64,000 nucleotides of DNA from Methylobacterium sp. WL119 (lineage in GTDB: Bacteria > Pseudomonadota > Alphaproteobacteria > Rhizobiales > Beijerinckiaceae), in contig NZ_VRUU01000004.1 of assembly GCF_008039875.1 (NCBI RefSeq), positions 81,564-145,563 on the forward strand, in the 5' to 3' direction. Below the pieces are notes generated by a model that did not search any database, was not told where the DNA came from, and saw only the letters and a list, made by a program, of their open reading frames with translations. The position numbers and the translations under genes are program-made. Each line of letters starts with the position of its first letter. The first letter of the stretch is position 1. Shown in pieces: positions 16,906 to 26,052 of the stretch.

Positions 16906-16931
16906 GAGCCCCGGCCTTGCGGCCGAGGCTC
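16906..16931 (-). terminator. Terminator hairpin after tsf with a GNRA tetraloop
   Basis: Read on the minus strand, GAGCCTCGGCC-GCAA-GGCCGGGGCTC forms an 11-bp stem (one G-T pair) closed by a GCAA tetraloop. It lies 54 bp after the tsf stop and is followed by TTC and then mixed sequence, not a long U run. It can also terminate the convergent toxin-antitoxin transcript. Confidence 0.65.
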
Positions 16932-16953
16932 CTCGGAAGAACCTATCATGTCG

Positions 16954-16997
16954 CTCAGCGCGACATGACTCAGCGCAACTTGGCTCAGCGCGACATG
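16954..16997. repeat. Three 15-bp tandem repeats across the tsf stop codon
   Basis: CTCAGCGCGACATG, CTCAGCGCAACTTG and CTCAGCGCGACATG occur at 16954, 16969 and 16984 with a 15-bp period. On the tsf strand each unit contains the same in-frame TGA, so the last codons and stop of tsf are triplicated. The outer copy also forms an 8-bp hairpin with 16947-16954. Confidence 0.8.
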
Positions 16998-17905
16998 GCG
17001 GCGACTTCGGAGGCGAAGTCGGGGCCCTCTTCCTTCTCGATGCCGTCGCCGAGCGCGTAGCGCACGAAGCCGGTGAGCGCGACCGGGGCGCCGGCCTTGC
17101 CGGCGGCCTCCTTGATCACCTGGGTGATCGTCTTCGAGCCGTCGTGCACGAAGGGCTGCTCCAGGAGGGTGACCTCCTTGTAGTAGCTCTTCAGGCCGCT
17201 CTCGACGATCTTCGCCATCACGTGGTCGGGCTTGCCGGCGTTCTTCTCGCGCAGGATGTTCGACTCGCGCTCCAACGTGGCGGCGTCGACGCCGGAGGCG
17301 TCGAGCGCCACCGGGTTGGTGGCGGCGACGTGCATCGCGATCTGGCGGCCGAGCGTCGACAGGTATTCGACGTCGCCCTCCGACTCGAGCGCGACCAGCA
17401 CGCCGATCTTGCCGAGGCCTTCGGAGATCTGGCCGTGGACGTAGCTCGCGATCACGCCCTTGGTCACGTCGAGCTTGGCGACGCGGCGCAGGTTCATGTT
17501 CTCGCCGATGGTGGCGATGAGGTTCTGCAGCTTCTCCGAGACGGTCTCGCTGCCGCCGGGGAAGTGCGCGGCCTGGAGGCTGTCCAGGGTGCCGTCGGAA
17601 TCGAGCGCCATCTTGGCGGCTTCGCGGGCGAAGGCCTGGAAGGCGTCGTTGCGGGCGACGAAGTCGGTCTCGGAATTCACCTCGACGATGGCGGCGTGGT
17701 GTCCGGAGGACTCCACGGCGACGAGGCCCTCGGCGGCGACGCGGCCGGCCTTCTTGGCGGCCTTGGCGAGGCCCTTGGTGCGGAGCCAGTCGACGGCGGC
17801 CTCGAGGTCGCCCTGCGTCTCGTTAAGCGCGCCCTTGCAGTCCATCATGCCCGCGCCGGTCTTCTCGCGGAGTTCCTTCACCATCGCGGCGGTGATGTTG
17901 GCCAT
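16985..17905 (-). CDS. tsf: Elongation factor Ts
   Basis: EF-Ts exchanges GDP for GTP on EF-Tu. The 306-residue product has the N-terminal UBA-like domain with [20 protein letters not shown], followed by MDCKGAL, then the two core subdomains ([23 protein letters not shown]). AAGGA lies 6-7 nt before the ATG at 17905; six upstream in-frame codons are excluded. rpsB lies 121 bp upstream, forming the standard rpsB-tsf unit. The stop region is triplicated and followed by a strong terminator. Confidence 0.95.
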   Translation of the reverse strand: MANITAAMVKELREKTGAGMMDCKGALNETQGDLEAAVDWLRTKGLAKAAKKAGRVAAEGLVAVESSGHHAAIVEVNSETDFVARNDAFQAFAREAAKMALDSDGTLDSLQAAHFPGGSETVSEKLQNLIATIGENMNLRRVAKLDVTKGVIASYVHGQISEGLGKIGVLVALESEGDVEYLSTLGRQIAMHVAATNPVALDASGVDAATLERESNILREKNAGKPDHVMAKIVESGLKSYYKEVTLLEQPFVHDGSKTITQVIKEAAGKAGAPVALTGFVRYALGDGIEKEEGPDFASEVAAMSR

Positions 17906-18026
17906 GGCCGGTCCTTTCGTCATCTCAGATGAGAGGAGCCCGACGTCCAGGGGTGAACGCCGGGCCCGAATGTGGTGGTGCGGATCATGGCGCCCCGGAT
18001 GGGGCCGCCGCGATCCCGGCGGGCGA

Positions 18027-19094
18027 TCAGGCGGCGGCCTGGGCCTCGACGAAGCCGCGGGCCTGGGCGACCCAGCCGTCGCGGCCGAAGCGGTCGTTGA
18101 GCTTCAGGTCGGCGTCGACCTTGGCGACGTCTTCCGGGCTCATCGCGGCGATCTGCCAGTAGTGGTAGATGCCGGCGTCGTTGAGCTTCTGTACGATCTG
18201 CGGGCCGGCGCCGTGGAGCTTGGACAGGTCGTCCGGCGCGCCGCGGGGGGCGGCGAGCAGCTCGAAATGCTCGGTCGACTCGGCGAGCATCGCGACGTCG
18301 GCCGGATCGAGGGCCCCCGACTCCACCGAGACGGCGGCGGCCTCGTCCGACGGAAGCTCCTCGGCCATCGGCTCCTCGGAGGCGCCGAGGTCGACGCCCG
18401 ACGAGCCCTGGCCGCGCGAGATGCCGTCGATGGCGGCGCGGGCGATCAGGTCGCAGTAGAGCGCGATGGCGCGGCCGGCGTCGTCGTTGGCCGGGACGAC
18501 GTAGGTGATGCCGTCCGGGTTGCAGTTGGTGTCGACGATCGCGGCCACCGGGATCCCGAGGCGCTGGGCCTCCTTGATCGCGAGCTGCTCCTTGTTGGTG
18601 TCGATCACGAACAGCAGGTCGGGCACGCCGCCCATGTCCTTGATGCCGCCGAGCGCCTTCTCGAGCTTGTCCTTCTCACGGGACAGCATCAGGCGCTCCT
18701 TCTTGGTGAGGCCCGGGCCGCCGGTGTCGAGGGTCTCGTCGACCTTGCGCAGGCGCGAGATCGAGCCGGAGATGGTCTTCCAGTTGGTCAGCATGCCGCC
18801 GAGCCAGCGGGAGTTGACGTAGTACTGGGCCGAACGCTTGGCGGCCTCGGCGATCGTGTCGGCCGCCTGGCGCTTGGTGCCGACGAACAGCACGCGGCCG
18901 CCCTTGGCGACGGTGTCGCTCACCGCCTGCAGCGCGGTGTGCAGCGCCGGCACCGTCTGGGCGAGGTCGATGATGTGGATGTTGTTGCGGGTGCCGAAGA
19001 TGTAGGGCTGCATCTTCGGGTTCCAGCGGTGCGACTGGTGCCCGAAATGGGCGCCGGCCTCGAGGAGCTGGCGCATGGTGAAATCGACGGCCAT
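18027..19094 (-). CDS. rpsB: 30S ribosomal protein S2 with a C-terminal extension
   Basis: S2 joins the 30S subunit late and supports S1 binding. Residues 1 to about 235 match the family ([47 protein letters not shown]). The protein is 355 residues, over 100 longer than the E. coli protein (241). The extra part has an acidic linker and then a compact helical module, [20 protein letters not shown] plus [18 protein letters not shown], that looks like the helix-hairpin-helix tails found on some alphaproteobacterial ribosomal and NADH dehydrogenase proteins. It heads the rpsB-tsf operon. Confidence 0.94.
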   Translation of the reverse strand: MAVDFTMRQLLEAGAHFGHQSHRWNPKMQPYIFGTRNNIHIIDLAQTVPALHTALQAVSDTVAKGGRVLFVGTKRQAADTIAEAAKRSAQYYVNSRWLGGMLTNWKTISGSISRLRKVDETLDTGGPGLTKKERLMLSREKDKLEKALGGIKDMGGVPDLLFVIDTNKEQLAIKEAQRLGIPVAAIVDTNCNPDGITYVVPANDDAGRAIALYCDLIARAAIDGISRGQGSSGVDLGASEEPMAEELPSDEAAAVSVESGALDPADVAMLAESTEHFELLAAPRGAPDDLSKLHGAGPQIVQKLNDAGIYHYWQIAAMSPEDVAKVDADLKLNDRFGRDGWVAQARGFVEAQAAA

Positions 19095-19295
19095 GAGTCT
19101 TTCGCTTTCTTTCCGGTTTATGCCGCCGCGGAGGTAGCGACCGGCCGACGGATCGGCCGATCACCGGAAACGCCCCATTCAGGCATGGGGCCGGCTCCGC
19201 GTGTGGAATGGGCGGGGCCTTAGCAGAGGTTGGCCGCCAGGGCAACGGTATCGCCGGGGCGCCGGAAACCCCAGGCAGCGGACCCGAGGCCGGGA

Positions 19296-20039
19296 TCAGG
19301 CGGCGGAAAAGACGTTCGCCACGTCCGCCGCGTCCATCACCCGATACGCCCCCGCCGGCAGGTCCGCCGGCAGGGCGAGGCCGCCGATCCGGTCGCGATG
19401 GAGCGCGGTGACGTGGTTGCCCATCGCCGCGAACATGCGGCGGACCTGATGATAGCGGCCCTCGTGCAGGGTCACGGTGGCATGCGTCGCGTCCTCGGCG
19501 GAGAAGCCCACCGGCAGGAGCGGCTTGTCGTCGTCCTCCAGCATCAGGGTGCCGGCGGCGAGGATCGCGTCCTCGTCGCCCTTCAGCGGGCGGTCGAGCG
19601 TCACGCGGTAGCGCTTGGCCACGTTGGCCTTGGGCGCGATGATCCGATGCAGCAGCCCACCGTCGTCGGTGAGCAGCAGCAGGCCCGAGGTCTCCTTGTC
19701 GAGGCGGCCGACGGTGGAGAGCGCCGGGTCGCGGCGGTGCCAGCGCTCGGGCAGGAGCCCGTAGACCAGCGGGCCGGCCTCCTTGTGCGAGCAGGTGACG
19801 CCGAGCGGCTTGTGCAGCATCAGCGCGAGGCCGGGGGGCGGGTCGATGCCCGCGCCGTCGACGGCCAGACGCGTGGGCAGGTCCGGCGTCACGGCGATGC
19901 GGGCTCCCGCGTCGGCGAGGGCCGCGCCGTCCAGAACGATGCGTCCGGCCCGCGCCAGGCCGGCGATCTCGCGGCGCGAGCCGTAGCCGAGGTTGGCCAG
20001 CAGCTTGTCGAGCCGGGCGGTCGGGGCCTTGGCGCTCAT
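19296..20039 (-). CDS. RsuA-family rRNA pseudouridine synthase
   Basis: The 247-residue product has an N-terminal S4 RNA-binding domain (RLDKLLANLGYGSRREIAGL) and the RsuA/RluB/E/F catalytic domain with VGRLDKETSGLLLLTDDG, where the Asp of GRLD is the catalytic residue, plus the ending HEGRYHQVRRMFAAMGNHV. RsuA itself makes pseudouridine 516 in 16S rRNA; which residue this paralogue modifies is uncertain. Its ATG overlaps the stop of the methyltransferase gene (ATGA), so the two rRNA-modification enzymes are translationally coupled. Confidence 0.87.
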   Translation of the reverse strand: MSAKAPTARLDKLLANLGYGSRREIAGLARAGRIVLDGAALADAGARIAVTPDLPTRLAVDGAGIDPPPGLALMLHKPLGVTCSHKEAGPLVYGLLPERWHRRDPALSTVGRLDKETSGLLLLTDDGGLLHRIIAPKANVAKRYRVTLDRPLKGDEDAILAAGTLMLEDDDKPLLPVGFSAEDATHATVTLHEGRYHQVRRMFAAMGNHVTALHRDRIGGLALPADLPAGAYRVMDAADVANVFSAA

Positions 20040-20956
20040 TTGCGCGCCTCGAACACCTTGTAGCCGTGGGCGGACGCCTTCACCGTCACGGCCTTGAAGG
20101 CCTCGGCGAGCACGCGCTCGTAGGGCAGGTGCGCGTTGGCCGTCAGCCACAGGCTGCCGCCGGGGCGCAAGGCCTCCGCGGCACGGCGGATGAAGACCTG
20201 CCCGAGCTTCTGGTCCTCGGCGCCGCCGTCGTGGAACGGCGGGTTGGTCACCACGAAGTCGAGGCGCGTCAGGCCGGGATCCGCCGCGCGGATGTCGGCC
20301 CAGCGGATGGTGCTGCGCGGGTCGCCGACGTTGCGGCGCGCCATCTCGACGGCGCGGCGGTCGATGTCGATCAGCGTGAGCGCGGTGACGGCGGGCGAGG
20401 CCAGCACCGCGCGCGCCAGGATGCCGAGGCCGCAGCCGAAATCGGCGCCGCCGCCCTTCAGCGCCGGCAGGGTCGCGAGCAGAAGCGCGCTGCCGGGATC
20501 GAGCCGGTCCCACGAGAAGATGCCGGGCTGCGTGCACAGGGAAAGGTTGTCGATGTGGCGCGGCGCCCCCTCCTCCAGCGCGGCGGCCAGCGGCAGGTCG
20601 CCCTCGGGCCGGACGACGCGGCAGATCCGGTGATGGCGACGGGCCTCCTCGGCGCTGGTGCAGCCGAGATCCGTCAGCTCGCGCGCCAGCCGCGCGCCGC
20701 CCCGATCCTTCGGGGCCATCGCCAGGAGCTCGCCGCCGGGCCGCAGCGCCCGCAGCGCCTGCGCCAGCACGAAGCGGCGTTCCACGGTGCCGGGCGGCGC
20801 CAGCATCCGAACCTGCGCGAGGCTCGCATCCGCGCAATCCTCCAGCCGGGCGGACCCGGGAACGAGGGGCGAGAGCTGGACGGCGTCCGGTGGAACCTCG
20901 GCGAGCTCGGCCGGCGGCAGGCCGTAGACGGCGTCGGAGATGGCGGTTTCGGGCAT
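20036..20956 (-). CDS. RsmC-like class I methyltransferase (probable 16S rRNA G-N2)
   Basis: The 306-residue product resembles RsmC, which methylates guanine 1207 of 16S rRNA. An N-terminal degenerate methyltransferase-like half is followed by an active SAM domain with GGGADFGCGLGILARAVL (motif I) and VVTNPPFHDGG (the NPPF motif of N-methyltransferases). The ATG at 20956 gives a family-like N-terminus; the frame is open 40 codons further upstream. It is coupled to the RsuA-like gene downstream. In many relatives recO occupies the position after era, and it is absent here. Confidence 0.8.
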   Translation of the reverse strand: MPETAISDAVYGLPPAELAEVPPDAVQLSPLVPGSARLEDCADASLAQVRMLAPPGTVERRFVLAQALRALRPGGELLAMAPKDRGGARLARELTDLGCTSAEEARRHHRICRVVRPEGDLPLAAALEEGAPRHIDNLSLCTQPGIFSWDRLDPGSALLLATLPALKGGGADFGCGLGILARAVLASPAVTALTLIDIDRRAVEMARRNVGDPRSTIRWADIRAADPGLTRLDFVVTNPPFHDGGAEDQKLGQVFIRRAAEALRPGGSLWLTANAHLPYERVLAEAFKAVTVKASAHGYKVFEARK

Positions 20957-21129
20957 GGGTGACGGGAATTTCGGGACCGGGCCGCCGAAGCGGCCTTGGA
21001 GGATGGGGAAACGCCGCGCCTCGGGCGACCCCGCGCGAGCGGTTCGGGGGGGCGGCCGGATCGGCACGGGGAGCACGGCGCATCAACACGCGGTTTCGCG
21101 CGATTCGAGAAGCCGGAAACCGAAACGGA

Positions 21130-22125
21130 TCAGCCGCGCGGGAATTCCAGGCCCATCTCGCGGTAGCGGGCCGGGTCGTCGGCCCAGTTCTCGCGCACCT
21201 TCACGTGCAGGAACAGGTGGACCGTGGTCTCGGCGACCTCGGCGATCTCGCGGCGGGCCGCCGTGCCGATCGCCTTGATGGTCTGGCCGTCCTTGCCGAG
21301 CACGATCGAGCGCTGGCTCTCGCGCTCGACGAAGATGGTCTGCTCGATCCGCACCGAGCCGTCCTTGCGCACCTGCCACTGGTCGGTCTCGACGGTGGAG
21401 CGGTAGGGCAGCTCCTCGTGCAGCCGATCGTAGAGCTTTTCGCGCGTGATCTCGGAGGCGAGCATGCGGATGGGGGCGTCCGAGACCTGGTCCTCCGGGT
21501 AGAGCCAGGGGCCGGAGGGCATCAGCTTGGCGAGCGCCTGCTTCAGCGTGGCGATGCCGTCGCCGTTCAGCGCCGAGATCATGAAGGTGTCGGCGAACGG
21601 GATGCGCTTGTTCAAGTCCTCGGCGAGCGCGAGCAGCTTCTCGCGCAGGATCAGGTCGATCTTGTTGAGGATCAGGATCTTGTGGCGGCGCACGTCCGGC
21701 AGGCGCGCCAGGATCGTCTCCAGCTCCTCGTCGATCCCCTTGCGCGCGTCGACCAGCAGGCAGACCGCGTCGGCGTCCGCCGCCCCGCTCCAGGCGGAGT
21801 GGACCATCGCCCGGTCGAGCCGGCGCTTGGGCTGGAAGATGCCGGGGGTGTCGACCAGCACCACCTGGGCCGAGCCCTCGATCAGGATGCCGCGCACCAG
21901 CGCCCGCGTGGTCTGGACCTTGCGCGAGACGATCGAGACCTTGGTGCCGACGAGGCTGTTCAGGAGCGTCGACTTGCCGGCGTTCGGCACGCCGATCAGT
22001 GCGACGAAGCCGGCCTTGGCATCGGCCGGGGTGCCCGGCAGCAGGCTCGGGGGGGCGCGCTCCGGCACCGCCTCGAATTCGTCCCGCGGGCCGTCCTCGC
22101 GTTCGTCGTGGGGCATCGCGCTCAT
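21130..22125 (-). CDS. era: GTPase Era
   Basis: Era is an essential GTPase that binds the 3' end of 16S rRNA and checks 30S assembly. The 331-residue product has G1 GVPNAGKS at 45-52, G3 DTPG at 92-95, G4 NKID at 154-157, and a C-terminal KH domain with VLGKDGQTIKAIGTAARREI. It is about 30 residues longer at the N-terminus than E. coli Era, with an acidic lead. The ATG overlaps the rnc stop (ATGA), and the lepB-rnc-era order is conserved. Confidence 0.95.
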   Translation of the reverse strand: MSAMPHDEREDGPRDEFEAVPERAPPSLLPGTPADAKAGFVALIGVPNAGKSTLLNSLVGTKVSIVSRKVQTTRALVRGILIEGSAQVVLVDTPGIFQPKRRLDRAMVHSAWSGAADADAVCLLVDARKGIDEELETILARLPDVRRHKILILNKIDLILREKLLALAEDLNKRIPFADTFMISALNGDGIATLKQALAKLMPSGPWLYPEDQVSDAPIRMLASEITREKLYDRLHEELPYRSTVETDQWQVRKDGSVRIEQTIFVERESQRSIVLGKDGQTIKAIGTAARREIAEVAETTVHLFLHVKVRENWADDPARYREMGLEFPRG

Positions 22126-22928
22126 GTCCGGTCCTCGCTCGGCCGCTCGCCGGCCCCCTGGCCGGCATCCCGCCCTGCCCCGTCTCCGCCCGGGCCGGCG
22201 CCGTCGCCGATGCCCTCGCGCGCCAGCACGGTGCGGGCGGCGTCCTGCTCGGCGAGGCGCTTCGACGGCCCCTCGCCGACCCCCGGCTCGAGCCCTTCGA
22301 CGCGGGCGGCGATGCGGAAATGCGGCGCGTGGTCGGGGCCGGAGCGCTCGACGACGTCGTAGGCCGGAATCGCGAGGCCGCGGCCCATCGCCCATTCCTG
22401 CAGCGCCGACTTCGCGTCGCGGCCGCGCGGCGCGCCGGTCGGCTCGGCCGGGCGGAAGGCGGATTCGATCAGCGCCCGGGCGGCCCCGTAGCCGGCATCC
22501 ATGTAGACCGCGCCGAGGATCGCCTCGCAGACGTCGGCCAGGATGGTCTGGTTGCGGCGGCCGCCGCCCAGGACCTCGCCCTGCCCGAGGACGAGGTGCG
22601 GGCCGACGTCCCAGGCGGTGGCGACGGCGGCGCAGGTCTCGCGCCGGACCAGCCCCGCCAGCCGGCGCGAGAGGTCGCCCTCGTCGGCCTGCGGAAAGGC
22701 GGCGTAGAGCCGGTCGGCGATGGCGAGGCCGAGGACGCGGTCGCCGAGGAATTCGAGGCGCTGATAGCTGCCGGCGCGGCCCGCCGCCTTGCTCACATGC
22801 GTCACCGCGCGGGCGAGCAGCGACGGATCGGCGAAGCTGTGGCCGATGCGCGCCTCCAGCACCGACAGGTCGGGCTTCGGGCGGGTGATGCGCCGTGCGC
22901 GGGCGGAGGGGCGCGCCTCGTCGGGCAA
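22122..22928 (-). CDS. rnc: Ribonuclease III
   Basis: RNase III cuts double-stranded RNA, including the rRNA precursor. The 268-residue product has the signature RLEFLGDRVLGLAIAD (catalytic acidic residues), DVCEAILGAVYMDAGY, and a C-terminal double-stranded-RNA-binding domain (KSALQEWAMGRG, GEGPSKRLAEQDAA). It ends in a Gly/Ala-rich tail. No ATG is near the expected start; TTG at 22928, 8 nt after the lepB stop, gives the family N-terminus, while a GTG about 22 codons later would remove conserved residues. Confidence 0.92.
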   Translation of the reverse strand: MPDEARPSARARRITRPKPDLSVLEARIGHSFADPSLLARAVTHVSKAAGRAGSYQRLEFLGDRVLGLAIADRLYAAFPQADEGDLSRRLAGLVRRETCAAVATAWDVGPHLVLGQGEVLGGGRRNQTILADVCEAILGAVYMDAGYGAARALIESAFRPAEPTGAPRGRDAKSALQEWAMGRGLAIPAYDVVERSGPDHAPHFRIAARVEGLEPGVGEGPSKRLAEQDAARTVLAREGIGDGAGPGGDGAGRDAGQGAGERPSEDRT

Positions 22929-22936
22929 GGCGGGGG

Positions 22937-23734
22937 TCAGTGGATCGTCGAGAACAGGCGGCCCCAGCGCACGTGGGCCGGCCAGTTCCAGATCTGCCAG
23001 GCGGGCGTGCCCTCGTCGATCGAGAAGAAGATCATCTCGGCGCGGCCGACGAAGTTCTCGAACGGGACGTAGCCGACGTTGGCGAGGTCGCGCGAGTCGG
23101 TGGAGTTGTCGCGGTTGTCGCCCATCATGAAGAAGTGCCCCGGCGGCACGGTGTAGAGCTCGGTCTTGTCCCAGAACCCGTTGTCGCCGTCGCGCTCGAT
23201 CGTGTGGTGCACGACGCCGTTCGGCAGCGTCTCGTTGTACTGCGGCACCTTGGTCGCCTGGCCGTACGGGTCGATGGTCTCGTAATCGGCGATGCGCTCG
23301 CGCTTGACCGCCTTGCCGTTGATGTTGAGCACGCCGTCGATCATCTGGATCTTGTCGCCGGGCAGGCCGATCACCCGCTTGATGTAGTCGGTGGCGTTGT
23401 CCTTGGGCAGCTTGAACACCGCGATGTCGCCGCGCTTCGGCTCGGCGGCCCAGATGCGCCCCTCCGCCTTGGTCGGCAGGTATTCGCTCAAGGGCAGCGA
23501 GTACTTCGAGTAGCCGTAGGAATATTTCGACACGAACAGGTAGTCGCCGATCAGCAGCGTCGGGATCAACGATCCCGAGGGGATGTTGAACGGCTGGAAC
23601 AGCAGCGTGCGCACCACCAGCGCGATGAGCAGCGCCTGGATCCCGACCTTCAGGGTCTCGCGGATGCTGGCCCAGGTCCCCGGTTGCGCCCGGACCTCGT
23701 GTTTGCCGTCCCGATCCAAGCGCGCGCGTTCCAT
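22937..23734 (-). CDS. lepB: Signal peptidase I
   Basis: LepB removes signal peptides from secreted proteins at the outer face of the inner membrane. The 265-residue product has one membrane anchor near residues 24-42, then the catalytic serine in PSGSLIPTLLIGDYLFVSKY and the catalytic lysine in DYIKRVIGLPGD, and the box GHFFMMGDNRDNSTDSR. The residue after the serine is Leu where Met is most common. The ATG at 23734 has ACGGA about 9 nt upstream; a start at 23794 is less likely. It is 8 nt upstream of rnc. Confidence 0.94.
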   Translation of the reverse strand: MERARLDRDGKHEVRAQPGTWASIRETLKVGIQALLIALVVRTLLFQPFNIPSGSLIPTLLIGDYLFVSKYSYGYSKYSLPLSEYLPTKAEGRIWAAEPKRGDIAVFKLPKDNATDYIKRVIGLPGDKIQMIDGVLNINGKAVKRERIADYETIDPYGQATKVPQYNETLPNGVVHHTIERDGDNGFWDKTELYTVPPGHFFMMGDNRDNSTDSRDLANVGYVPFENFVGRAEMIFFSIDEGTPAWQIWNWPAHVRWGRLFSTIH

Positions 23735-23860
23735 CTGTCGATCCGTCTGGGACGAGGCCGACGGCCCGCGCGGGCGCTGCCCGCGGCGCCCCACCGTGTC
23801 CGTTGCGTCGCGGCGGTCTAGACCAAGCCGGGTTCCCCCGCAACGCGGCGGGAGGTGGCG

Positions 23861-24274
23861 TCAACCCCGCCCGGTGCCCTCCGGCACGGCCTCGATGATC
23901 ACGAAAGCTTGTGCCATCGGCGGGTCGTCGGTGAGGGTGACGTGCAACCGCGCCGCGTGCCCGGCCGGCAGCATCGCGGCCAGCCGGTCCAGGGCTCCGC
24001 CGGTGAGATGCAGCGTCGGCTGCCCGCCGGGCAGGTTCACGACCTCCATGTCGCGCCAGAACACCCCGTGCGCGAGGCCGGTGCCGAGCGCCTTGGCGCA
24101 GGCCTCCTTGGCGGCGAAGCGCCTTGCGTAGGACGGCGCGCGGGCCGCCTTGCGGTCGCACCGGGCCCGCTCGCCGTCGGTGAACACCCGGTGCGTGAAG
24201 CGCTCGCCGAAGCGCGCGAGCGAGCGCTCGATCCGGCGGATGTCGCAGAGGTCGGAGCCGATCCCGAGGATCAT
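23861..24274 (-). CDS. acpS: Holo-[acyl-carrier-protein] synthase
   Basis: AcpS transfers 4'-phosphopantetheine from CoA to the serine of acyl carrier protein. The 137-residue product has the two signatures [18 protein letters not shown] (metal-binding Asp) and [16 protein letters not shown] (Glu and Lys). Its ATG overlaps the stop of pdxJ by 4 nt. About 126 bp separate it from lepB. Confidence 0.94.
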   Translation of the reverse strand: MILGIGSDLCDIRRIERSLARFGERFTHRVFTDGERARCDRKAARAPSYARRFAAKEACAKALGTGLAHGVFWRDMEVVNLPGGQPTLHLTGGALDRLAAMLPAGHAARLHVTLTDDPPMAQAFVIIEAVPEGTGRG

Positions 24275-25032
24275 CGGCCCCGGCTCCCCGCCCGGGCCGC
24301 CTCCATCGCCGCGCGCATGTCGCGGATCGCCCGGGGCAGCCCGACGAAGATCGCGTCGGCGATGAGCGCGTGGCCGATGTTGAGCTCGCGGATCTCCGGG
24401 ATCCGCGCGATCGGCCCGACGCTGTCGGTGGTCAGCCCGTGGCCGGCATGGATCTCCAGCCCGAGCCCCTGCCCGTGCTCGGCGGCACGGACGATCCGGG
24501 CGAGCTCGTGCGCGGTCGCGGCCGCATCGCCCGCGACCGTGGCCTCGCAGTAGCTGCCGGTATGAAGCTCCACGACCGGCGCGCCGAGCGCGTGGGCCGC
24601 CTCCATCACCGCCGCGTCCGGCTCGACGAACAGCGACACCCGGATGCCGGCCTCGGCCAGCGCGCGGATGCGAGGCGCGAGGTGATCGTGCCCGCCGACG
24701 ATGTCGAGGCCGCCCTCCGTGGTGCGCTCCTCGCGCTTCTCGGGGACGAGGCAGGCGGCATGCGGCTTCAGCGTGCGGGCGAGCGCCACCATCTCGTCGG
24801 TGGCTGCCATCTCGAAGTTGAGCGGCACGGTCAACGTCCGGGCGAGCGCGGCCATGTCGGCGTCGCGGATGTGCCGCCGGTCCTCGCGCAGGTGGGCCGT
24901 GATCCCGTCGGCACCGGCCTCCACCGCCAGCAGCGCCGCCCGCACCGGGTCGGGATAGCTGCCGCCGCGGGCGTTCCGGACGGTGGCGACGTGGTCGATG
25001 TTCACGCCGAGGCGGAGAGGATGTGCCGACAT
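24271..25032 (-). CDS. pdxJ: Pyridoxine 5'-phosphate synthase
   Basis: PdxJ condenses 3-amino-2-oxopropyl phosphate with 1-deoxyxylulose 5-phosphate to form vitamin B6. The 253-residue TIM-barrel protein shows [55 protein letters not shown] and [12 protein letters not shown], all family-typical. It starts the pdxJ-acpS pair (ATGA overlap). Confidence 0.95.
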   Translation of the reverse strand: MSAHPLRLGVNIDHVATVRNARGGSYPDPVRAALLAVEAGADGITAHLREDRRHIRDADMAALARTLTVPLNFEMAATDEMVALARTLKPHAACLVPEKREERTTEGGLDIVGGHDHLAPRIRALAEAGIRVSLFVEPDAAVMEAAHALGAPVVELHTGSYCEATVAGDAAATAHELARIVRAAEHGQGLGLEIHAGHGLTTDSVGPIARIPEIRELNIGHALIADAIFVGLPRAIRDMRAAMEAARAGSRGR

Positions 25033-25264
25033 GCGCCGATCTTTTCGCGTGGCTTCGAGGTGATCGCGTCGTGCTTAGCCCAGATCGGGCCGCCCTGGCG
25101 CCTCGCCGCCGCGAGAAATCGCCCGACCCGTGCTGTTTCGAAGGCGACGCGCCGCGGGTCGGATGGTCGCGGCCTCCTGCGAAGGGCCCTCGAACGCGGA
25201 AAGGCCGGGCACGACGGCCCGGCCTCCCTTCGACGAAGCCCGAAGGCTCGTCCGTCGTTGGTGC

Positions 25265-25528
25265 TCAGCGGACCGGGTTGGCGCCGGCGTTGCCCGGAAC
25301 CGTGCGGGCGCCGTCCTCGCGGCCGGCCGGCATCGCGTTGGCGGCGCCCGGAGCGGTGCCGGTTGTGGCCGGCATGTCGCCCCGCATCGTGCCGCCCTTC
25401 TCCATCGTCTTCTCGGACGGGCTCTTCACGCTGCCGGGATTGTTCATGTTGCCGGTCGCGGACTGCGCGAACGCCGCACCCGAGAGTGCGAGCACGAGCG
25501 CCGTGGCGGAGATGAGTGTCTTACGCAT
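25265..25528 (-). CDS. Small secreted hypothetical protein
   Basis: The 87-residue product has a clear signal peptide ([21 protein letters not shown], cut near residue 21) and a mature part of about 66 residues rich in Gly, Met, Pro and Asn with no Cys and no obvious fold. AAGGA lies about 8 nt before the ATG at 25528. Similar low-complexity exported proteins are common in Methylobacterium, but I cannot name a family. It is alone, with pdxJ upstream and the rpsF leader on the other side. Confidence 0.65.
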   Translation of the reverse strand: MRKTLISATALVLALSGAAFAQSATGNMNNPGSVKSPSEKTMEKGGTMRGDMPATTGTAPGAANAMPAGREDGARTVPGNAGANPVR

Positions 25529-26052
25529 GGGACGGATCCTTCGTGTGGTCGGTGTGGGAGGAGGAACGTCGCGGCCCGGGGATGGTTCGGAGAAACTTCG
25601 CGCGGCCGACCTCCCGGTGCGTGCGAGCCGCGCCCAGGGGCCTGGTCCCGTTGCGCTTTCCGGGGAACGGAAATCGTCGCCGCCCTCCGGAAGCGCGTCG
25701 CGGCATTCGATCGCCGGCACGCAGGCGACGGGACGGCCCGACGTGCCCGGCCGTGCGATTCAGACTTGCGATTCAGCCTTGCGATTTTCCCCGAAACCGA
25801 CTATCCGCCGCCACTCGCGTTCGCTCCGGCTGGGGGCTGAACGGACGGTGCCGTTCGCGGCACAGGCTTTTTTCCGCGTCGCCTGGCGACGATCGAACGA
25901 GCCGTCGTCCCGTGTCTCCGCCTTCGATCAACCGCTCGGGCCCGTTGAAACGGCTCGGAGGGCTTGGCGCCGGGCGATCTCGCGAACCGAACCGGCCCGG
26001 AACTCATCGTGCATCTGCATGTCCGGGCCTCATTCAAGCTGAAGGGCCCGTA
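25529..26052 (+). other. 524-bp leader region upstream of rpsF
   Basis: No convincing gene is visible. The region separates the divergent small secreted gene from rpsF and must hold the promoters of the rpsF operon and of the secreted protein. It contains three 13-bp tandem repeats (25754-25792) and a T-rich stretch at about 25868. The open frames across it are GC-driven. Confidence 0.6.
25754..25792. repeat. Three 13-bp tandem repeats
   Basis: TGCGATTCAGACT, TGCGATTCAGCCT and TGCGATTTTCCCC are directly adjacent. The first two differ at one base; the third matches only its first seven or eight bases. They lie 260 bp before rpsF in the probable promoter region. Confidence 0.7.
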
